Notes: generated by a model from the sequence alone, not told the origin. A stretch of 64,000 nt of DNA from Chitinophaga agri (GCF_010093065.1 NZ_CP048113.1:5084001-5148000); one strand, 5' to 3'. Positions 24,414-35,067 are shown, numbered from the stretch's first letter. A program made the numbers and translations.

Positions 24414-26819
24414 ATGCAGATGATCAGCATGTACATCACAATTGCCTTAAGGCACCTTGCCAAACGTAAATTGTTTTCGTTTATCAACATCGCAGGACTG
24501 GCCATTGGTATCACGTTCTCTTTGCTTATCGGGGTTTACATAGGCGAGGAGAAACTGGTCAATGGAGACATCAAAAATCTTCCCCGGCAGTACTATATGC
24601 AGTCCGCATGGAAGGCTGATAATATGTATATGCCACTGATCACGCCAGGCGCGCTGGCCAAAGGACTGCACGACCAGTACCCCTCCCTGGTGGCCAACTA
24701 TTACCGTACTTTTCCCTGTTCAGCCAATGCTTCCTACCAGGATAAACATTTCAGGGTAGGTATGCAGCCAGGCGATACTACCGTTGTGTCTGCCTTCGGC
24801 CTGACGATGTTGTATGGTGATCCTAATCACGCCTTCCGCGATAACAATTCTATTGTTATCACAGAGGAAACGGCAATGAAATTCTTTGGTAAAGCCAACG
24901 CACTGGATGAAGTGCTAACAATAGATACAAGGAAGGACGGCAAAAAGGACTACACTGTTACCGGGGTCCTGAAGAAAGAAAGCCGGATGAATAGTGTCAC
25001 TACTATCAACGGTTTTAAGAATGAGATCTTTCTGCCTATGCAGAGTGTAGACTACTTTGCTGCCCCTGATGCCGATAAGGACTGGAATAACGTGTGTATG
25101 GCCTCCTATCTGCAGCTGCAACCAGGGGTAACTCCCGCGCAGCTGGATGGACCTATCCGTAAACTGGTGGCTATGAACTGCAACCAGCAGCTGAAAGACA
25201 ATATGACCATTCAGCTGGTCGGATTGGATACGTTCCATCTCGATACCAACAATGGACTCGTAAGGAAAATGATCTATATTCTAGCTATCATAGCGGGCTT
25301 TGTACTGCTGATGGCGGTGATCAATTATGTGAATATCAGTGTGGGTACTTCCATGTACCGACTGAAAGAGATCGGTTTGCGTAAAGTGTTTGGTGGCAAA
25401 CGTAAGCAGCTGATCACACAATTCCTCGCTGAGTCGATCGTACTCACCGGCATAGCGGCCTTTCTTTCCATTGCGCTTTATGAATTACTCCGTCCGGTAT
25501 TCGGACAGATACTCAACAAAACGTTACCCCATGTATGGTCTTTTTCCGGATGGATGGTATTGTTTTATTTGCTGCTGGTCGCAGGAGTCGGATTAGTAGC
25601 CGGTGCTTATCCCGCTTTTGTCCTGACAGCCAGCAATCTGCTGAAAGTACTGAAAGGGAAGATCGCTGTAGGTAAAGGCGAGCTGCTTTTCAGAAAGGCG
25701 TCTCTCGTACTACAGTTTTCCCTGGCTATTCTGGTGTTTGTGTGTACCCTGTTCATTTCCAGGCAGATCAATTATTTCTTTAAAAGGCAGCTGGGATATA
25801 ACAAGGAACAACTCCTGGTGATCTCTTCCGTACCGCGTCAATGGGATAGTGCAGGACTGAAAAGAGTGGAACTGGTAAGAGATCAGATGATGCAACAGGC
25901 AGGTGTAAGCAGTGCTACGGTATCATTCGAAGTCCCCGATGGCATGAATGGGGGTAGTATACCCGTGTTGCCTGAAGGTGCTGCTAATGACGCTTTCGTC
26001 AATGTCGAGAGACTGGTGACCGATGGTAATTATGCAGCTGCCTACGGATTACAGCTACAGGCAGGACGTTTTTTCACCGATCAGGATAATCCGTTAGATG
26101 TTGTACTTAATGAGACCGCTGTTAAAGCGTTACACCTGAAACAGGGCGTCGGAGAAGAAATACGCCTTGCTGATAGTGATACCAAACTGACAGTAAGAGG
26201 TGTCGTGAAAGATTTTCACTTTACACATATAGGACAGAAGATCGCCCCGATGGTGATCTTAAGCCAGGAGACTGGTCCGATGTACCGCTATCTGAGCGTT
26301 AAATTAAAAACGACTGATATTAAAAAGCATATCGCCGGTATCGAAGCTATCTGGAAAGCCCGTTATCCTGATTCTCCATTTGACTATTTCTTTATGGATG
26401 AGAAGTTCCAGGCAATGTATTTCAGTGAAACCCGCCTGAGCAAAGCTGCGGATGTAGCAACTGCGCTGAACTTTGTGATCATATTACTGGGGGCTGTCGG
26501 TGTAGTCGCTTTCAGCCTTACACGCAGGGCAAAAGAGGTAGGTGTGAGAAAGGTACTGGGTGCAGATACCCGCAATATCATCTTCCTGTTCCTGAAAGAA
26601 TATACCGTCGTGATCATCATCGCTAATCTGATAGCCTGGCCGGCTGCCTATTTTATTGCCAATAAGTGGCTCGATGAATATGCCTATCGTACAAGTATGA
26701 GTGTGGGACCTTTTATCGTCGCAGCGCTCATCACCTTCAGCTTAACCTATTTACTGATCGCGTTACAAAGTTTCCGTACAGCAAATGCCAGCCCTACCGG
26801 CTTGCTGAGGAATGAATAA
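24414..26819 (+). CDS. FtsX-like ABC transporter permease 1 (MacB type)
   Basis: An 801-residue permease with the duplicated MacB/FtsX layout common in Bacteroidota: a membrane segment near residues 20-42, a large periplasmic MacB_PCD domain (about 45-275), three segments around 285-425, then a second copy with its own leading segment (about 435-455), periplasmic domain and three segments near 680-790. GLRKVFGGKRKQLITQFLAES and GVRKVLGADTRNIIFLFLKEY are the paired FtsX signatures. The end reads SFRTANASPTGLLRNE. ATG codons at 24414, 24420 and 24429 are all in frame; the family begins close to the YITIALRHL block, so any of them could serve. It is followed after 34 bases by its ATPase. Confidence 0.92.
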   Translation: MQMISMYITIALRHLAKRKLFSFINIAGLAIGITFSLLIGVYIGEEKLVNGDIKNLPRQYYMQSAWKADNMYMPLITPGALAKGLHDQYPSLVANYYRTFPCSANASYQDKHFRVGMQPGDTTVVSAFGLTMLYGDPNHAFRDNNSIVITEETAMKFFGKANALDEVLTIDTRKDGKKDYTVTGVLKKESRMNSVTTINGFKNEIFLPMQSVDYFAAPDADKDWNNVCMASYLQLQPGVTPAQLDGPIRKLVAMNCNQQLKDNMTIQLVGLDTFHLDTNNGLVRKMIYILAIIAGFVLLMAVINYVNISVGTSMYRLKEIGLRKVFGGKRKQLITQFLAESIVLTGIAAFLSIALYELLRPVFGQILNKTLPHVWSFSGWMVLFYLLLVAGVGLVAGAYPAFVLTASNLLKVLKGKIAVGKGELLFRKASLVLQFSLAILVFVCTLFISRQINYFFKRQLGYNKEQLLVISSVPRQWDSAGLKRVELVRDQMMQQAGVSSATVSFEVPDGMNGGSIPVLPEGAANDAFVNVERLVTDGNYAAAYGLQLQAGRFFTDQDNPLDVVLNETAVKALHLKQGVGEEIRLADSDTKLTVRGVVKDFHFTHIGQKIAPMVILSQETGPMYRYLSVKLKTTDIKKHIAGIEAIWKARYPDSPFDYFFMDEKFQAMYFSETRLSKAADVATALNFVIILLGAVGVVAFSLTRRAKEVGVRKVLGADTRNIIFLFLKEYTVVIIIANLIAWPAAYFIANKWLDEYAYRTSMSVGPFIVAALITFSLTYLLIALQSFRTANASPTGLLRNE

Positions 26820-26853
26820 TAAACTATCATTCAAAATTTAATAAACCGAAGTC

Positions 26854-27543
26854 ATGATACGTACAGTCAATCTGCAAAAGATTTTTACTACGGAAGAAAT
26901 AGAAACCTCCGCGCTGAATGGAATTAATATGGAAGTGAAGGATGGTGAGTTTGTTGCTATCATGGGCCCATCAGGTTGTGGTAAATCCACCCTGCTCAAC
27001 ATCCTGGGACTGCTGGACAATCCAAGTGGTGGTGAATACCATTTCTGGGATCACGAAGTAGCCCGTATGAGCGAACGCCAGCGTGCACAACTCAGGAAAG
27101 GTTCTATCGGATTTGTGTTCCAGAGCTTCAACCTGATCGATGAACTGACTGTATTTGAAAACGTGGAACTGCCATTGTTATACCTGAAAGTACCTGCCAG
27201 CGAAAGAAAGGAAAAGGTAGAGAAGGTACTCGAGCGTATGAATATAATGCATCGCCGTAACCACTTCCCGCAACAGTTATCCGGTGGTCAGCAGCAGCGT
27301 GTGGCGATTGCCCGTGCTGTAGTGGCTAACCCGAAGATGATCCTGGCGGATGAGCCTACCGGTAACCTGGATTCTACTAACGGAGAAGAAGTAATGAAAC
27401 TCCTGCAGGAACTGAATGAAGCAGGTACTACCATGATCATGGTGACCCACAGCCCGTATGATGCTGGTTTTGCTCATCGTGTGATCAACCTGTTTGACGG
27501 CCGTGTCGTAACTGAAAATATTAAAGAGCAGTTCCACGTATAG
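26854..27543 (+). CDS. ABC transporter ATP-binding protein (MacB/LolD type) 1
   Basis: A 229-residue ATPase with Walker A GPSGCGKST, Q-loop FVFQSFNLIDELTV, signature LSGGQQQRVAIARAV, Walker [14 protein letters not shown] and switch histidine VTHS. All motifs are intact. It energises MacB/FtsX-type permeases in the inner membrane. It stands between permease 1 and the permease remnant. Confidence 0.94.
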   Translation: MIRTVNLQKIFTTEEIETSALNGINMEVKDGEFVAIMGPSGCGKSTLLNILGLLDNPSGGEYHFWDHEVARMSERQRAQLRKGSIGFVFQSFNLIDELTVFENVELPLLYLKVPASERKEKVEKVLERMNIMHRRNHFPQQLSGGQQQRVAIARAVVANPKMILADEPTGNLDSTNGEEVMKLLQELNEAGTTMIMVTHSPYDAGFAHRVINLFDGRVVTENIKEQFHV

Positions 27544-27592
27544 TAGCTGCCTGATATCCCCCCCTGACCAATGACCTTTTAAACTGACTCAT

Positions 27593-27779
27593 ATGCTTAA
27601 TAACTGTCTGCGTGTAGCCTGGCCTAATCTCCGGCGTTGATGCCTACAGGATAACCATCAGCTGGTGGGTATTTCTTGCCGCCGGTGGACTGCCTATTAT
27701 TGTAGCGTTGTGTACTCTCAGCTTTCAGGCGGTGAAGGCCGCATTAAGAAACCCCGTACGCTCATTAAGAACTGAATAG
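27593..27779 (+). pseudogene. Remnant of an FtsX-like permease gene (only both ends left)
   Basis: A 187-base relic. It opens with MLNNCLRVAWPNLRR and then a stop, clearly the N-terminus of these permeases (compare MLKNYLKIAWRN of the next gene). In another frame the C-terminus follows at once: DAYRITISWWVFLAAGG, then FQAVKAALRNPVRSLRTE and a stop, as in the neighbours. Over 700 codons between the two ends are gone and the join is out of frame. It is best read as an internal deletion of a former fifth permease gene. Confidence 0.88.
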
Positions 27780-27801
27780 TTCACCAAATAAAAACACGGA
27801 T

Positions 27802-30192
27802 ATGTTAAAGAACTATCTGAAAATAGCCTGGAGGAATATCACCAAACAGAAATTCTATTCCTTCATCAATATACTGGGGCTAACAATAGGTATGACCTGT
27901 TGCTTCCTGATCTTTATGTACGTGAAGTTTGAGTTGAGTTATGATAGTTTTCATGAGCATAAAGATCATATCTACAGGCTTGTTACTGATGTGAAAACGC
28001 CTACTGAAGTGATCCCCGCGGGTATTACTTCAATGCCAATGGCGCCTAATCTGAAACAGGATTTTCCGGAAGTAAAGGAAGCTGTCCGGATTAATTTAAC
28101 CAATATGCTGGTTCTTGTAGGCGAGAACAAGTACCAGGAAGATGAAATTGCGGTAGCTGATTCTAACCTGTTTAAAGTATTTTCTTTCCCATTGATAAGT
28201 GGGAATAGCAGAACTGCGTTGTCCGAACCTTTCAACGTCGTGCTGACGGAAAGTGCTGCCATGAAATACTTCGGTACGACCAATGTCATCGGTAAATCCA
28301 TTCAGATCGGAGGCAGTCAGTACACTGTCAAGGTGACTGGTGTGATGAAGGATGTACCTGAAAATTCTCAGCTTCCTTTTAATATGGTGTTTTCCATGGC
28401 CACTTATAAAGCCCTGGGAGATAACTTCGATAACTGGGGAGGATTCGGTGTAAATACATATCTCCTCTTAGAAAAGGGCGTTGATCCCTTAAAGCTTGAA
28501 AGTAAGTTTCCCGCGTTTATGGAGAAACATGTGGGTGAGATGATGAAGAAGCAGAATATGTATTACACCTTGCACCTGGAGCATTTAAAAGACGTATACC
28601 TCCATTCCAACAGAAGGGATAACAGGGTATCACAGGGTAGCATCACCAATGTATACATCTTCTCTTTTGTTGCGCTCTTTATTATGCTCATTGCGGTGAT
28701 CAATTTCGTTAATCTGGCCACGGCAAGAGCCACCGAAAGGGCACGGGAAGTAGGCGTGCGTAAAGCAGTAGGCGCGTTTGAATCTCAGCTGACATTCCAG
28801 TTCCTGTGTGAAACATTGGTGTTAAGCCTGTTTGCATTTGTGTTGTCAGTGGTGCTGTGTCAGTTGCTGTTACCCGGCTTTAATATATTGACCGGGAAAG
28901 AAATTGCCAGCAATATATTCCTGACTGGCACCGTAGGTATATTCCTGCTGATAGCTATCTGTGTTGGTTTGCTGGCTGGTATTTATCCTGCGCTGGTGCT
29001 GTCGTCCTATAAGCCGGTAGTGGTGTTGAAAGGTGCTTTCAGCAATAGTAATAAGGGATTATTCCTGAGAAGAGGACTGGTCGTATTCCAGTTTGTGATC
29101 ACTATTATATTGATCGCAGGTGTGATCATTATCCACTATCAGTTACATTACATGCAGTCCCGGGATCTTGGATTTAAGAAAGATCAGCAACTGGTAGTAG
29201 AGTTTAGCAGCATAGATGCGATCAAGGAAAAATGGCCGCAGATAAAACGGGAGGTCGCTGCTATCACTGGTGTGACGTCTTGTTCCTTTTCTTCTGCTAT
29301 ACCAGGAATGTCCCACAATTCTGCCTATACCAATATGGAGCTGAAGAGTGGTGATATGCAGGCAAGTAATATCAATCTCTATTTTGTAGACTATGACTTC
29401 CTGAAGGTATATGATGTGAAGGTACTGGCAGGACGTGGCTTCTCTGAACAAATGGGCACTGACAGTACACAGGCGATGATCGTGAATGAGGCGACGGTAT
29501 CTTCTCTGGGTTACAGCAAACCTGAAGACATAATAGGAAAGAAGTTTTCTCAGTGGGGACGGGAGGGAAAGGTGATCGGTGTGATCAAAAACTTCAATTA
29601 CCATTCACTCCGGGACGAGGTGGCACCATTGAGCCTGCGTATTGAGCCCTGGGGGTATATGCCAATGACAATTACCATTAGCCCCTCCAAACTAAAAACA
29701 ATACTGAAAGATGTAGAGGCTGTTTACAACAGATATGCGCCGGATGGAAGATTTAATTATTTCTTCGTAGATGAGTCATTTGACAGGCAGTATAAAGCTG
29801 ATTACCGTTTTGGCCGCCTGGTACTGACATTTACCGTGCTGGCTATTTTCCTGGCTACTTTAGGTCTACTGGGACTGATTTCCTATATCGTTATCCAGCG
29901 TACCAAGGAGATCGGTATCAGAAAAGTATTAGGTGCTTCTGTAGGCAGTATTCTGTTCCTGTTGTCCAGCGACTTTCTGAAACTGGTCGTAATTGCCTTA
30001 TTGGTAGCCACGCCGCTTGCCTGGTACCTGATGTACCAATGGCTGAAGGACTTCGCATACCGCATAGATATACAATGGTGGGTGTTTGTATTAGCAGGTA
30101 GTGTGGCCGTTGTATTAGCACTGGTGACAGTTTACATACAGACAGTAAAGACGGCACTGGCCAGCCCTGTAAAATCATTAAGGACTGAATAG
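27802..30192 (+). CDS. FtsX-like ABC transporter permease 2
   Basis: A 796-residue permease with the same duplicated plan as permease 1. It starts MLKNYLKIAWRNITKQKFYSF, with the first membrane segment about 20-42. FtsX blocks are VGVRKAVGAFESQLTFQFLCE and IGIRKVLGASVGSILFLLSSD, and it ends VKTALASPVKSLRTE. Large periplasmic domains lie between the segments. It begins 22 bases after the permease remnant. Similarity to permeases 3 and 4 indicates tandem duplication followed by divergence. Confidence 0.93.
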   Translation: MLKNYLKIAWRNITKQKFYSFINILGLTIGMTCCFLIFMYVKFELSYDSFHEHKDHIYRLVTDVKTPTEVIPAGITSMPMAPNLKQDFPEVKEAVRINLTNMLVLVGENKYQEDEIAVADSNLFKVFSFPLISGNSRTALSEPFNVVLTESAAMKYFGTTNVIGKSIQIGGSQYTVKVTGVMKDVPENSQLPFNMVFSMATYKALGDNFDNWGGFGVNTYLLLEKGVDPLKLESKFPAFMEKHVGEMMKKQNMYYTLHLEHLKDVYLHSNRRDNRVSQGSITNVYIFSFVALFIMLIAVINFVNLATARATERAREVGVRKAVGAFESQLTFQFLCETLVLSLFAFVLSVVLCQLLLPGFNILTGKEIASNIFLTGTVGIFLLIAICVGLLAGIYPALVLSSYKPVVVLKGAFSNSNKGLFLRRGLVVFQFVITIILIAGVIIIHYQLHYMQSRDLGFKKDQQLVVEFSSIDAIKEKWPQIKREVAAITGVTSCSFSSAIPGMSHNSAYTNMELKSGDMQASNINLYFVDYDFLKVYDVKVLAGRGFSEQMGTDSTQAMIVNEATVSSLGYSKPEDIIGKKFSQWGREGKVIGVIKNFNYHSLRDEVAPLSLRIEPWGYMPMTITISPSKLKTILKDVEAVYNRYAPDGRFNYFFVDESFDRQYKADYRFGRLVLTFTVLAIFLATLGLLGLISYIVIQRTKEIGIRKVLGASVGSILFLLSSDFLKLVVIALLVATPLAWYLMYQWLKDFAYRIDIQWWVFVLAGSVAVVLALVTVYIQTVKTALASPVKSLRTE

Positions 30193-30216
30193 TTTCTGTA
30201 GTAGTTACGTTTAAAT

Positions 30217-30258
30217 ATGACAAGTGAAATGTGTCATGGGCAGGTATCTACCAGCCCA
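30217..30258 (+). repeat. Two adjacent hairpins between permeases 2 and 3
   Basis: ATGACA (30217-30222) pairs with TGTCAT (30232-30237), and directly after it an almost perfect palindrome at 30237-30258 (TGGGC, GGTA, TACC, GCCCA with one A-A mismatch) is followed by TTATTTCTT. It may be a weak internal terminator or processing site in the operon. Confidence 0.4.
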
Positions 30259-30287
30259 TTATTTCTTACACGCTTTAAAATGTTACT

Positions 30288-32630
30288 ATGGTAGAGAGTT
30301 ATATAAAGATAGCCTGGAGGAATTTGTGGCGCAACCGCACATTTTCCGCCATTAATATCGCTGGTCTGACAGTAGGTATGACCGTGAGTTTTACGCTGTT
30401 ATTATACGTATTGTTTCAGTTCAGTTATGACAGCTTTCACAAGCAGCGACGGGATATTTATCTGATGCGTACAGGTGCTGAAGGTAGCCGGAATACACCT
30501 GTGCCATTGGCTGGTTATCTGCAGAAGAATATTCCTGAGATCAAGGCGGTAGTCCGTTCTACCTATACTGTCTCTCACTTACTGAAGGCGGGAGATAAGT
30601 CTTTAAAGCTGGCAGGACCTAATGTTGATCCTAACTTCCTGGATGTATTCACCTTCCCGCTCATTAAGGGGCAACGCAAGCTGAAAGATCCCAATGTCAT
30701 TGTATTAACGGAAAGTACTGCGCGTAAGCTATTTGGAGATGCAGAGCCAATAGGACAGATCGTTACTCTCGACATGGCGCATCCGCTGGTCGTAGAAGGT
30801 GTTGTAAAAGACCCTCCTGCAAATTCCAGTATACGGTTCTCATACCTGTTAAGCTGGTCATTCTGTGAAGTGATCATGCCGTGGGTGAAAGAGAATCAAT
30901 GGGGAAATTTTAGTCTGCAGACATATGTACAACTGCTACCAACCGCTGATCCTGCGGTGGTCTCCCGTAAGGTGAGAGACATTCTTCATAAACAGAATGG
31001 TATTGTAGCCGAGACATCTTTTTTGACTATCCATCCTATGAGCCAGTGGAAGTTATATGGAAAGATGAAGGAGGGGAAAGTAGTAGGAGGGGAGATTGCT
31101 TCTGTGCGCTTATTTGGTTTACTGGCACTGGGTATTCTGCTGATCGCCTGTGTGAATTTTATCAACCTGAGTACCGCCCAGAGTGAGCGCAGGGCAAAGG
31201 AAGTAGGCGTCAGGAAGTCTGTTGGGGCCGACAGGCACATGTTGATCGGACAGTTTATGTCGGAGTCCATGCTGGTCGTCTTTATCTCGCTCATCCTGTC
31301 AGTCGGATGCATGTGGCTCGTGTTGCCTGGCTTCAATGCGCTTGCAAACAGTGCCTTAAAGTTGTCTCTTGCACCGGCTTACTTCTGGATCGCTGTAGTA
31401 GGACTGGCTATTGTGACAGGTATTATCTCAGGCAGTTATCCTGCCTTTGTATTGTCTTCCTTTAGGCCTGTCAAAGTGCTGAAAGGCGGGTTAGTTGAGA
31501 TCAAAGGGAGTTTCATATCAAGACAAACACTCGTTGTATTCCAGTTCAGTCTGGCTATTATATTAATACTGGTCACGATAGTTATTTACCGGCAACTCGA
31601 TTTTATCCGTAGCCGTCCGCTTGGATACGATCCGAAAGGATTAGTGAACGTAGAGCTGGAAGGAAAAGTATATGATGATTATAATACGTTCCGGCAGGAA
31701 GCGACCGCAACTGGCGCTGCTGTCAATGGCAGTGTGATGATGTCTTCCATTGCGGAGGTAGGAGGTTCGGTATGGGGACTGAAATGGCCCGGGCAATTGC
31801 CGGGAGAGGAGAATACAACATTTGGTATCCTTACCGCTACAGAAAACTTCGCCGCTACGTTTGGTGTACAAATAAAGGAAGGACGTGACTTTCAGTCGGC
31901 CGGTGACTCGCTGTCCATACTATTGAACGAGGCCGCAGTGAAGGTCATGCATCTCAGGGAACCAGTGGTAGGGCAGCAAATAGTATTGAATGGTCAGACC
32001 AGGACGATCACTGGCGTTGCAAAGGATTTTGTATGGGAGATGGCGTATGTGCCTACCAGCGCAATGGTGATACCTTACAATCCTGGCTGGAGAGGTTCGA
32101 TCACTTTTAAGTTAAATCCTCATTTATCTGTCAGTGAAGGAATGGCCCGCCTGGAAAAAGCCTATCATAAGCTGAACCCTGATTTTCCTTTCGAATATAC
32201 TTTCGTTGATCAGGCTTATGAGCAGAAGTATGCATCTGAGAAATTACTGGGTACACTGATCAACATATTTGCAGGACTCGCTATTCTGATCAGCTGTATG
32301 GGATTACTCGGACTATCAGTATTTGCCGCTGCCCGCAGAAAGAAGGAGATAGGAATACGCAAGGTGATGGGCGCTGGTGTGGCACAGGTAACGATGCTGT
32401 TATCAAAGGACTTCCTGAAACCGGTATTAATAGCAATAATGATCGCTTCTCCGGTAGCCTCCTATATCATGCTGCAATGGTTGCATTTGTATACTTACCG
32501 TATCTCCCTGGAGTGGTGGATGTATGCATCAGCAGGTATAGCAGCGGTTATGATCGCCCTGCTGACAGTGAGTATACAATCAGTCAGAGCTGCGTTGATG
32601 AATCCTGTTAAAGCATTGAGATCAGAATAA
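30288..32630 (+). CDS. FtsX-like ABC transporter permease 3
   Basis: A 780-residue permease. N-terminus MVESYIKIAWRNLWRNRTFSA, first membrane segment about 21-43. FtsX blocks VGVRKSVGADRHMLIGQFMSE and IGIRKVMGAGVAQVTMLLSKD; C-terminus SVRAALMNPVKALRSE. Both periplasmic domains are present and the length is normal for the family. It lies 95 bases after permease 2, with hairpins in between, and 22 bases before permease 4. Confidence 0.93.
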   Translation: MVESYIKIAWRNLWRNRTFSAINIAGLTVGMTVSFTLLLYVLFQFSYDSFHKQRRDIYLMRTGAEGSRNTPVPLAGYLQKNIPEIKAVVRSTYTVSHLLKAGDKSLKLAGPNVDPNFLDVFTFPLIKGQRKLKDPNVIVLTESTARKLFGDAEPIGQIVTLDMAHPLVVEGVVKDPPANSSIRFSYLLSWSFCEVIMPWVKENQWGNFSLQTYVQLLPTADPAVVSRKVRDILHKQNGIVAETSFLTIHPMSQWKLYGKMKEGKVVGGEIASVRLFGLLALGILLIACVNFINLSTAQSERRAKEVGVRKSVGADRHMLIGQFMSESMLVVFISLILSVGCMWLVLPGFNALANSALKLSLAPAYFWIAVVGLAIVTGIISGSYPAFVLSSFRPVKVLKGGLVEIKGSFISRQTLVVFQFSLAIILILVTIVIYRQLDFIRSRPLGYDPKGLVNVELEGKVYDDYNTFRQEATATGAAVNGSVMMSSIAEVGGSVWGLKWPGQLPGEENTTFGILTATENFAATFGVQIKEGRDFQSAGDSLSILLNEAAVKVMHLREPVVGQQIVLNGQTRTITGVAKDFVWEMAYVPTSAMVIPYNPGWRGSITFKLNPHLSVSEGMARLEKAYHKLNPDFPFEYTFVDQAYEQKYASEKLLGTLINIFAGLAILISCMGLLGLSVFAAARRKKEIGIRKVMGAGVAQVTMLLSKDFLKPVLIAIMIASPVASYIMLQWLHLYTYRISLEWWMYASAGIAAVMIALLTVSIQSVRAALMNPVKALRSE

Positions 32631-32652
32631 AACATTTTAAATCCTGCAAGTG

Positions 32653-35064
32653 ATGTTCAGAAACTATATCAAGATAGCATGGAGGAACCTGAAGCACAAT
32701 AAGGTCTTCAGTTTTATCAATATCGGCGGAATGGCAGTCGCTATCTGCGTCGCGTTGCTGCTGGGTATTGCCGCTTATCATGAGTGGTCTTATGATCAGT
32801 TCCATGTGAACAGATCTTCGCTATATGAGCTGTACATGGAAGAGGGCCTGCCAAATGGTAAAATAGCAGTGGGGGCCAATCACCCTGCACCACTGATGGC
32901 AGCTTTAAAGCATGAATGTCCTGGCGTTGGGCAGGTAACCCGTTATCAGTCCAGTAAAAGAGGTATCAGCTATAATGGGAAGACTATATCCGGCATCATC
33001 GGATTTGCAGATACGTCTTTTCTGCGCATGTTCACTTTCCCTTTGCTGAGAGGGAATATAGACGCATTGAGGAACAGAGATCAGGTACTGATCTCCGAAG
33101 AAACAGCTAAAAATATCTTTGGTACGGCAGATCCATTAAACAAGATCATTGAAGTGAAGATCGGACAGTTAATGAAAAGCTATACTGTCGGAGGGGTGAT
33201 GGCCAATGTACCTAAGAACTCAAGTATTTATTTTGAGGTGTTGGTAAACTTTTCCTCCCTGTTGGAATGGTACGGTAATGAAAGTTCCTGGTCTTACAGT
33301 TCTTATTACACCTTTGTGCAGTTACAGGAACATGCAGCCGTGCCGGGAGTATTGAAACAGATGCAGGCGCTCCCCGTAAAATATATGTCAGAGAAGCTGG
33401 AAAGTATGAAGAAGAATGGCGTGCAGCCGGGAAAGGACGGTCTTTTACTAAGGTATGGCCTTATTCCGCTGAAAGACATTCATTTTGATAATCGTGGCGG
33501 ATGGGCTGGTATCAGTAAGTTTTATCCCTGGATGATGGTGATCATTGCTATCATGATCGTGATCATCGCCGCAGGTAACTTTATCAATCTCTCTATAGGA
33601 CGGTCATTTACGCGGGCCGGAGAGATCGGTATGCGCAAGGCAATGGGTGCACAAAAAGGGCAGCTCATTGCCCAGTTCTGGGGAGAGGCATTTATACTGT
33701 GTAGTATCTCGTTGTTTGCAGGTGTTGTCCTGGCTTCCTTTCTGCTACCATCCTTCAATGAGTTATTCAGGTATCATTTCAGCATGTCAGCTGTATTCGG
33801 AGATATCCGTATCCTGGCGGGTATTATAGCAGGGTTCCTGCTGGTGACGCTACTGGCCGGCGGATATCCTGCCTGGATGATCTCCAGGTTTAAAATGCTG
33901 GAGGTGCTGAAAGGTAAACTGAATCTGGGCAGGAAGAATATATTCAGGAATGCCCTGATCGTTGTACAGTTTTCAATAGCCGTACTGCTGATCAGTTGTA
34001 CGGTCATTCTGTGGCAGCAGCTAACCTATCTGCGGTCGAAACCACTGGGTTATAATGAGCATGAGGTGATCAGTATTCCGGTAACTCCTAATCTGCGTCC
34101 GGAGGTGCATGCGCTGGCCAGACTGAGAGCAGCCCTGGCAGGAGATCCGCATATTATAGCTATCAGTGGGTCTAATACCAATTTCGGCGATGGCCTGGAT
34201 GGCGGAAGGAATGCAGCTACCTACGGATTTGATTATAAAGACCGGAATGTGAAGACGAACTGGACGATGGTGGATTATGATTATCTTCAGACATTAGGAC
34301 TTGAGCTGGTCGCTGGCCGCGATTTCTCCCGTGCCTTTGCCACTGATTCCAGTGCTGTGATCATCAATGAGCTGATGGCGAAACAGCTGGCCGAGAAAGA
34401 CCCTATAGGGGTGGAAATGGATGTGATCAGGAAGATGCACGTGGTGGGCGTGGTGAAAGATTTTAACTTCCGTTCGCTGAAAGAAGAATCCGGTCCGATG
34501 ACGATGGAGCTTGTTCCGGGAATGAAACCAATGTATATTTTTGTAAGGGTAGTGCCGGCCGATCTGCCGCTGGCAATGGATCGGGTACAGAAGGCCTGGC
34601 GTACCATTGACCCTGAAGGTGTGTTTGAAGCCTCTTTCCTGGATGAAAATGTAGACAGAATGTACAGATCGGAAGCCCGGCTGGCTAAGATCATTGTCAG
34701 TGGCGCCGTGATCGCTATTGTCATCTCCTGTATGGGGCTTTTTGCCATAGCAGTACTGGTCATCACACAACGTAATAAAGAAATAGGTATCCGCAAGGTA
34801 CTAGGCGCTTCCGTGTCGGGCATAGTGGCCCTGATAGCCAGGGATTTCCTGAAACTGGTGATAATGGCCATCCTCATCGCCACTCCGGTGGCCTGGTACA
34901 TGATGCATGCCTGGTTACAGGACTTTGCCTATCATGTGAATGTGCAATGGTGGGTGTTCGTGCTGGCAGGTGTTGCTGCGGTAGTGATCGCCTTTGTCAC
35001 GATAAGTTTCCAATCCGTGAAGGCCGCATTAATGAATCCCGTTAAATCGCTAAAAACAGAATAA
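32653..35064 (+). CDS. FtsX-like ABC transporter permease 4
   Basis: An 803-residue permease. I place the start at ATG 32653 (MFRNYIKIAWRNLKHNKVFSF), matching its paralogues, rather than the GTG one codon earlier. FtsX blocks IGMRKAMGAQKGQLIAQFWGE and IGIRKVLGASVSGIVALIARD; C-terminus SVKAALMNPVKSLKTE. The dedicated ATPase gene starts only 3 bases after its stop, so the two should be translationally linked. Confidence 0.93.
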   Translation: MFRNYIKIAWRNLKHNKVFSFINIGGMAVAICVALLLGIAAYHEWSYDQFHVNRSSLYELYMEEGLPNGKIAVGANHPAPLMAALKHECPGVGQVTRYQSSKRGISYNGKTISGIIGFADTSFLRMFTFPLLRGNIDALRNRDQVLISEETAKNIFGTADPLNKIIEVKIGQLMKSYTVGGVMANVPKNSSIYFEVLVNFSSLLEWYGNESSWSYSSYYTFVQLQEHAAVPGVLKQMQALPVKYMSEKLESMKKNGVQPGKDGLLLRYGLIPLKDIHFDNRGGWAGISKFYPWMMVIIAIMIVIIAAGNFINLSIGRSFTRAGEIGMRKAMGAQKGQLIAQFWGEAFILCSISLFAGVVLASFLLPSFNELFRYHFSMSAVFGDIRILAGIIAGFLLVTLLAGGYPAWMISRFKMLEVLKGKLNLGRKNIFRNALIVVQFSIAVLLISCTVILWQQLTYLRSKPLGYNEHEVISIPVTPNLRPEVHALARLRAALAGDPHIIAISGSNTNFGDGLDGGRNAATYGFDYKDRNVKTNWTMVDYDYLQTLGLELVAGRDFSRAFATDSSAVIINELMAKQLAEKDPIGVEMDVIRKMHVVGVVKDFNFRSLKEESGPMTMELVPGMKPMYIFVRVVPADLPLAMDRVQKAWRTIDPEGVFEASFLDENVDRMYRSEARLAKIIVSGAVIAIVISCMGLFAIAVLVITQRNKEIGIRKVLGASVSGIVALIARDFLKLVIMAILIATPVAWYMMHAWLQDFAYHVNVQWWVFVLAGVAAVVIAFVTISFQSVKAALMNPVKSLKTE

Positions 35065-35067
35065 CCA

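Noticed and set aside
27593..27779. Reading the permease relic as a true small gene
   Set aside because: Both ends match the permease ends precisely and are in different frames, so a deletion is the simpler explanation.
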